The notes below the pieces were generated by a model, which saw only the letters and a program-made list of their open reading frames with translations, had not been told where the DNA came from and searched no databases. A program made the position numbers and the translations under genes. A DNA stretch of 64,000 nucleotides from Akkermansia muciniphila. GTDB taxonomy: Bacteria > Verrucomicrobiota > Verrucomicrobiia > Verrucomicrobiales > Akkermansiaceae. The stretch lies in assembly GCA_947624785.1 (NCBI GenBank), contig CANQLV010000008.1, forward strand, positions 62,001 to 126,000. The letters are read 5' to 3'. Below, piece by piece: positions 63,437 through 64,000 of the stretch (position 1 is its first letter; each line of letters begins with the position of its first letter).

Positions 63437-63595
63437 TTACTTGCAGCAGAAGGCAATGATGCCCAGGAGCAACAGCACGGCGAGCAGGTACGGAGCTACG
63501 GTTACCAGAGCCGACAGGATACCGACGACAACCGGCCCCAGCAGACACAGCAGTACGAGCGTCACCAGAGCGATGATGGTGTCTTTCATGTTCAT
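63437..63595 (-). CDS. Small two-helix membrane protein
   Basis: 52 residues from ATG 63595: MNMKDTIIALVTLVLLCLLG, then PVVVGILSALVTVAPYLLAV and LLLLGIIAFCCK. Two membrane helices and nothing else. Starts with an ATGA overlap to the upstream gene. Function unknown. Confidence 0.6.
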   Translation of the reverse strand: MNMKDTIIALVTLVLLCLLGPVVVGILSALVTVAPYLLAVLLLLGIIAFCCK

Positions 63596-63936
63596 GGCCG
63601 TATGGATGCAGGAACTCTTGTCCGGGATGATCGACGAGCCGGAACGGCAACGGACACCCATTGCTTGAGTGCCTGCCGACCGGCATACGTGATCAGCCAG
63701 CAGTCGGGACGAAGAAGGAATTCCTCTTCTTTCGTGCGAATGATGAATTCACTACCAGCCAAACTACGGACGGCATGCCTGACGCTTTCCCGTTCAATGC
63801 CACGGCATTCGAGCATGATCTCCTCATCGCTTCGCTCAAAGTCGCCGTGAAGGTAGAGGAGAATGGACAACTCCAGTCCTGTTAACGATGGAGTCCGTCC
63901 CATGCGCTTCACCCTCGGATGATGTTTTCTTCTCAT
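63592..63936 (-). CDS. Winged-helix-like putative regulator
   Basis: 114 residues. Residues 15-85 fit a winged helix: LTGLELSILLYLHGDFERSD, EEIMLECRGIERESVRHAVR, SLAGSEFIIRTKEEEFLLR, WLITYAGRQALKQW. Basic N-terminus (MRRKHHPRVKR). Likely a MarR/phage-type DNA-binding protein; first of the tiny-gene cluster downstream. Confidence 0.65.
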   Translation of the reverse strand: MRRKHHPRVKRMGRTPSLTGLELSILLYLHGDFERSDEEIMLECRGIERESVRHAVRSLAGSEFIIRTKEEEFLLRPDCWLITYAGRQALKQWVSVAVPARRSSRTRVPASIRP

Positions 63937-63948
63937 GATTGTCTCGGG

Positions 63949-64000
63949 TCAGTTGTTCAGGGTGTAGCTGTCGGCCAGATCCCAGAGCTCCCGGTTCAGG
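63949..64000 (-). CDS. C-terminal end of a gene cut by the window edge
   Basis: The frame ends LNRELWDLADSYTLNN then TGA (63949-63951), 13 bases before the next start codon. Too short to identify. Confidence 0.4.
   Translation of the reverse strand, partial: LNRELWDLADSYTLNN

Overview
The window fits a mucin-degrading verrucomicrobium, most likely Akkermansia muciniphila or a close relative. This is inferred from content: two secreted mucin-type glycosidases (GH84 and GH89), PEP-CTERM exported proteins, a GC-rich backbone with short operons and frequent ATGA overlaps, and a short type-3 ProRS. No database search was possible.

Layout. 1-4.1 kb holds a partial nucleotidyltransferase, an outer-membrane-like protein, an M50 protease and proS. 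4.1-7.4 kb is a gene-poor patch around tRNA-Gly with an orphan exported protein, a small protein built from two tandem HTH-like repeats, and decayed coding sequence. 7.4-12.7 kb carries a GadC-like antiporter next to glutaminase (a probable glutamine-dependent acid-resistance pair), a PEP-CTERM protein and an AGCS alanine/glycine symporter. 12.8-18.3 kb is housekeeping: tRNA-Glu, prfA-prmC-priA and dapF. 18.3-22.3 kb has a membrane protein, a small lipoprotein, tRNA-His, ubiE/menG, a MATE exporter and tRNA-Ile2. 22.3-23.5 kb is a small foreign-looking patch with a GT10 fucosyltransferase and a gene remnant. 23.7-27 kb contains recJ and a short LeuA paralogue preceded by an unannotated leucine-rich leader peptide. 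27.2-44.3 kb holds the GH84 enzyme, a DUF2339 membrane protein, a four-gene Zn/Mn ABC operon, the mcsA-mcsB-clpC protein-quality-control operon, the GH89 enzyme and a second PEP-CTERM protein. 44.4-57.6 kb has a rhodanese, an FAH-family enzyme, full-length leuA, a beta-propeller protein, yqeY-ispD-SDR, an unusual fused glycosyltransferase, trpS, uspA, and ymdB-lipoprotein-tcdA-lipoprotein.

From tRNA-Leu (57.7 kb) to the window end the character changes: lower GC, many remnants, a decayed tyrosine-recombinase C-terminus, a frameshifted long gene, a HipBA toxin-antitoxin pair and a cluster of tiny overlapping minus-strand genes. This looks like an integrative element inserted at tRNA-Leu whose far end lies beyond the window.

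The most notable signals are: (1) a Leu-Leu-Leu-Leu-Leu leader peptide, reading five different leucine codons, with its own promoter and Shine-Dalgarno upstream of the short leuA; (2) two intergenic segments upstream of the two PEP-CTERM genes, each bounded by a perfect 15-bp inverted repeat whose central triplet covaries between the arms; (3) an Arg-kinase/ClpC operon outside the Firmicutes; and (4) several TTGnnn-17-TAnnnT promoters so close to start codons that transcripts may be leaderless.
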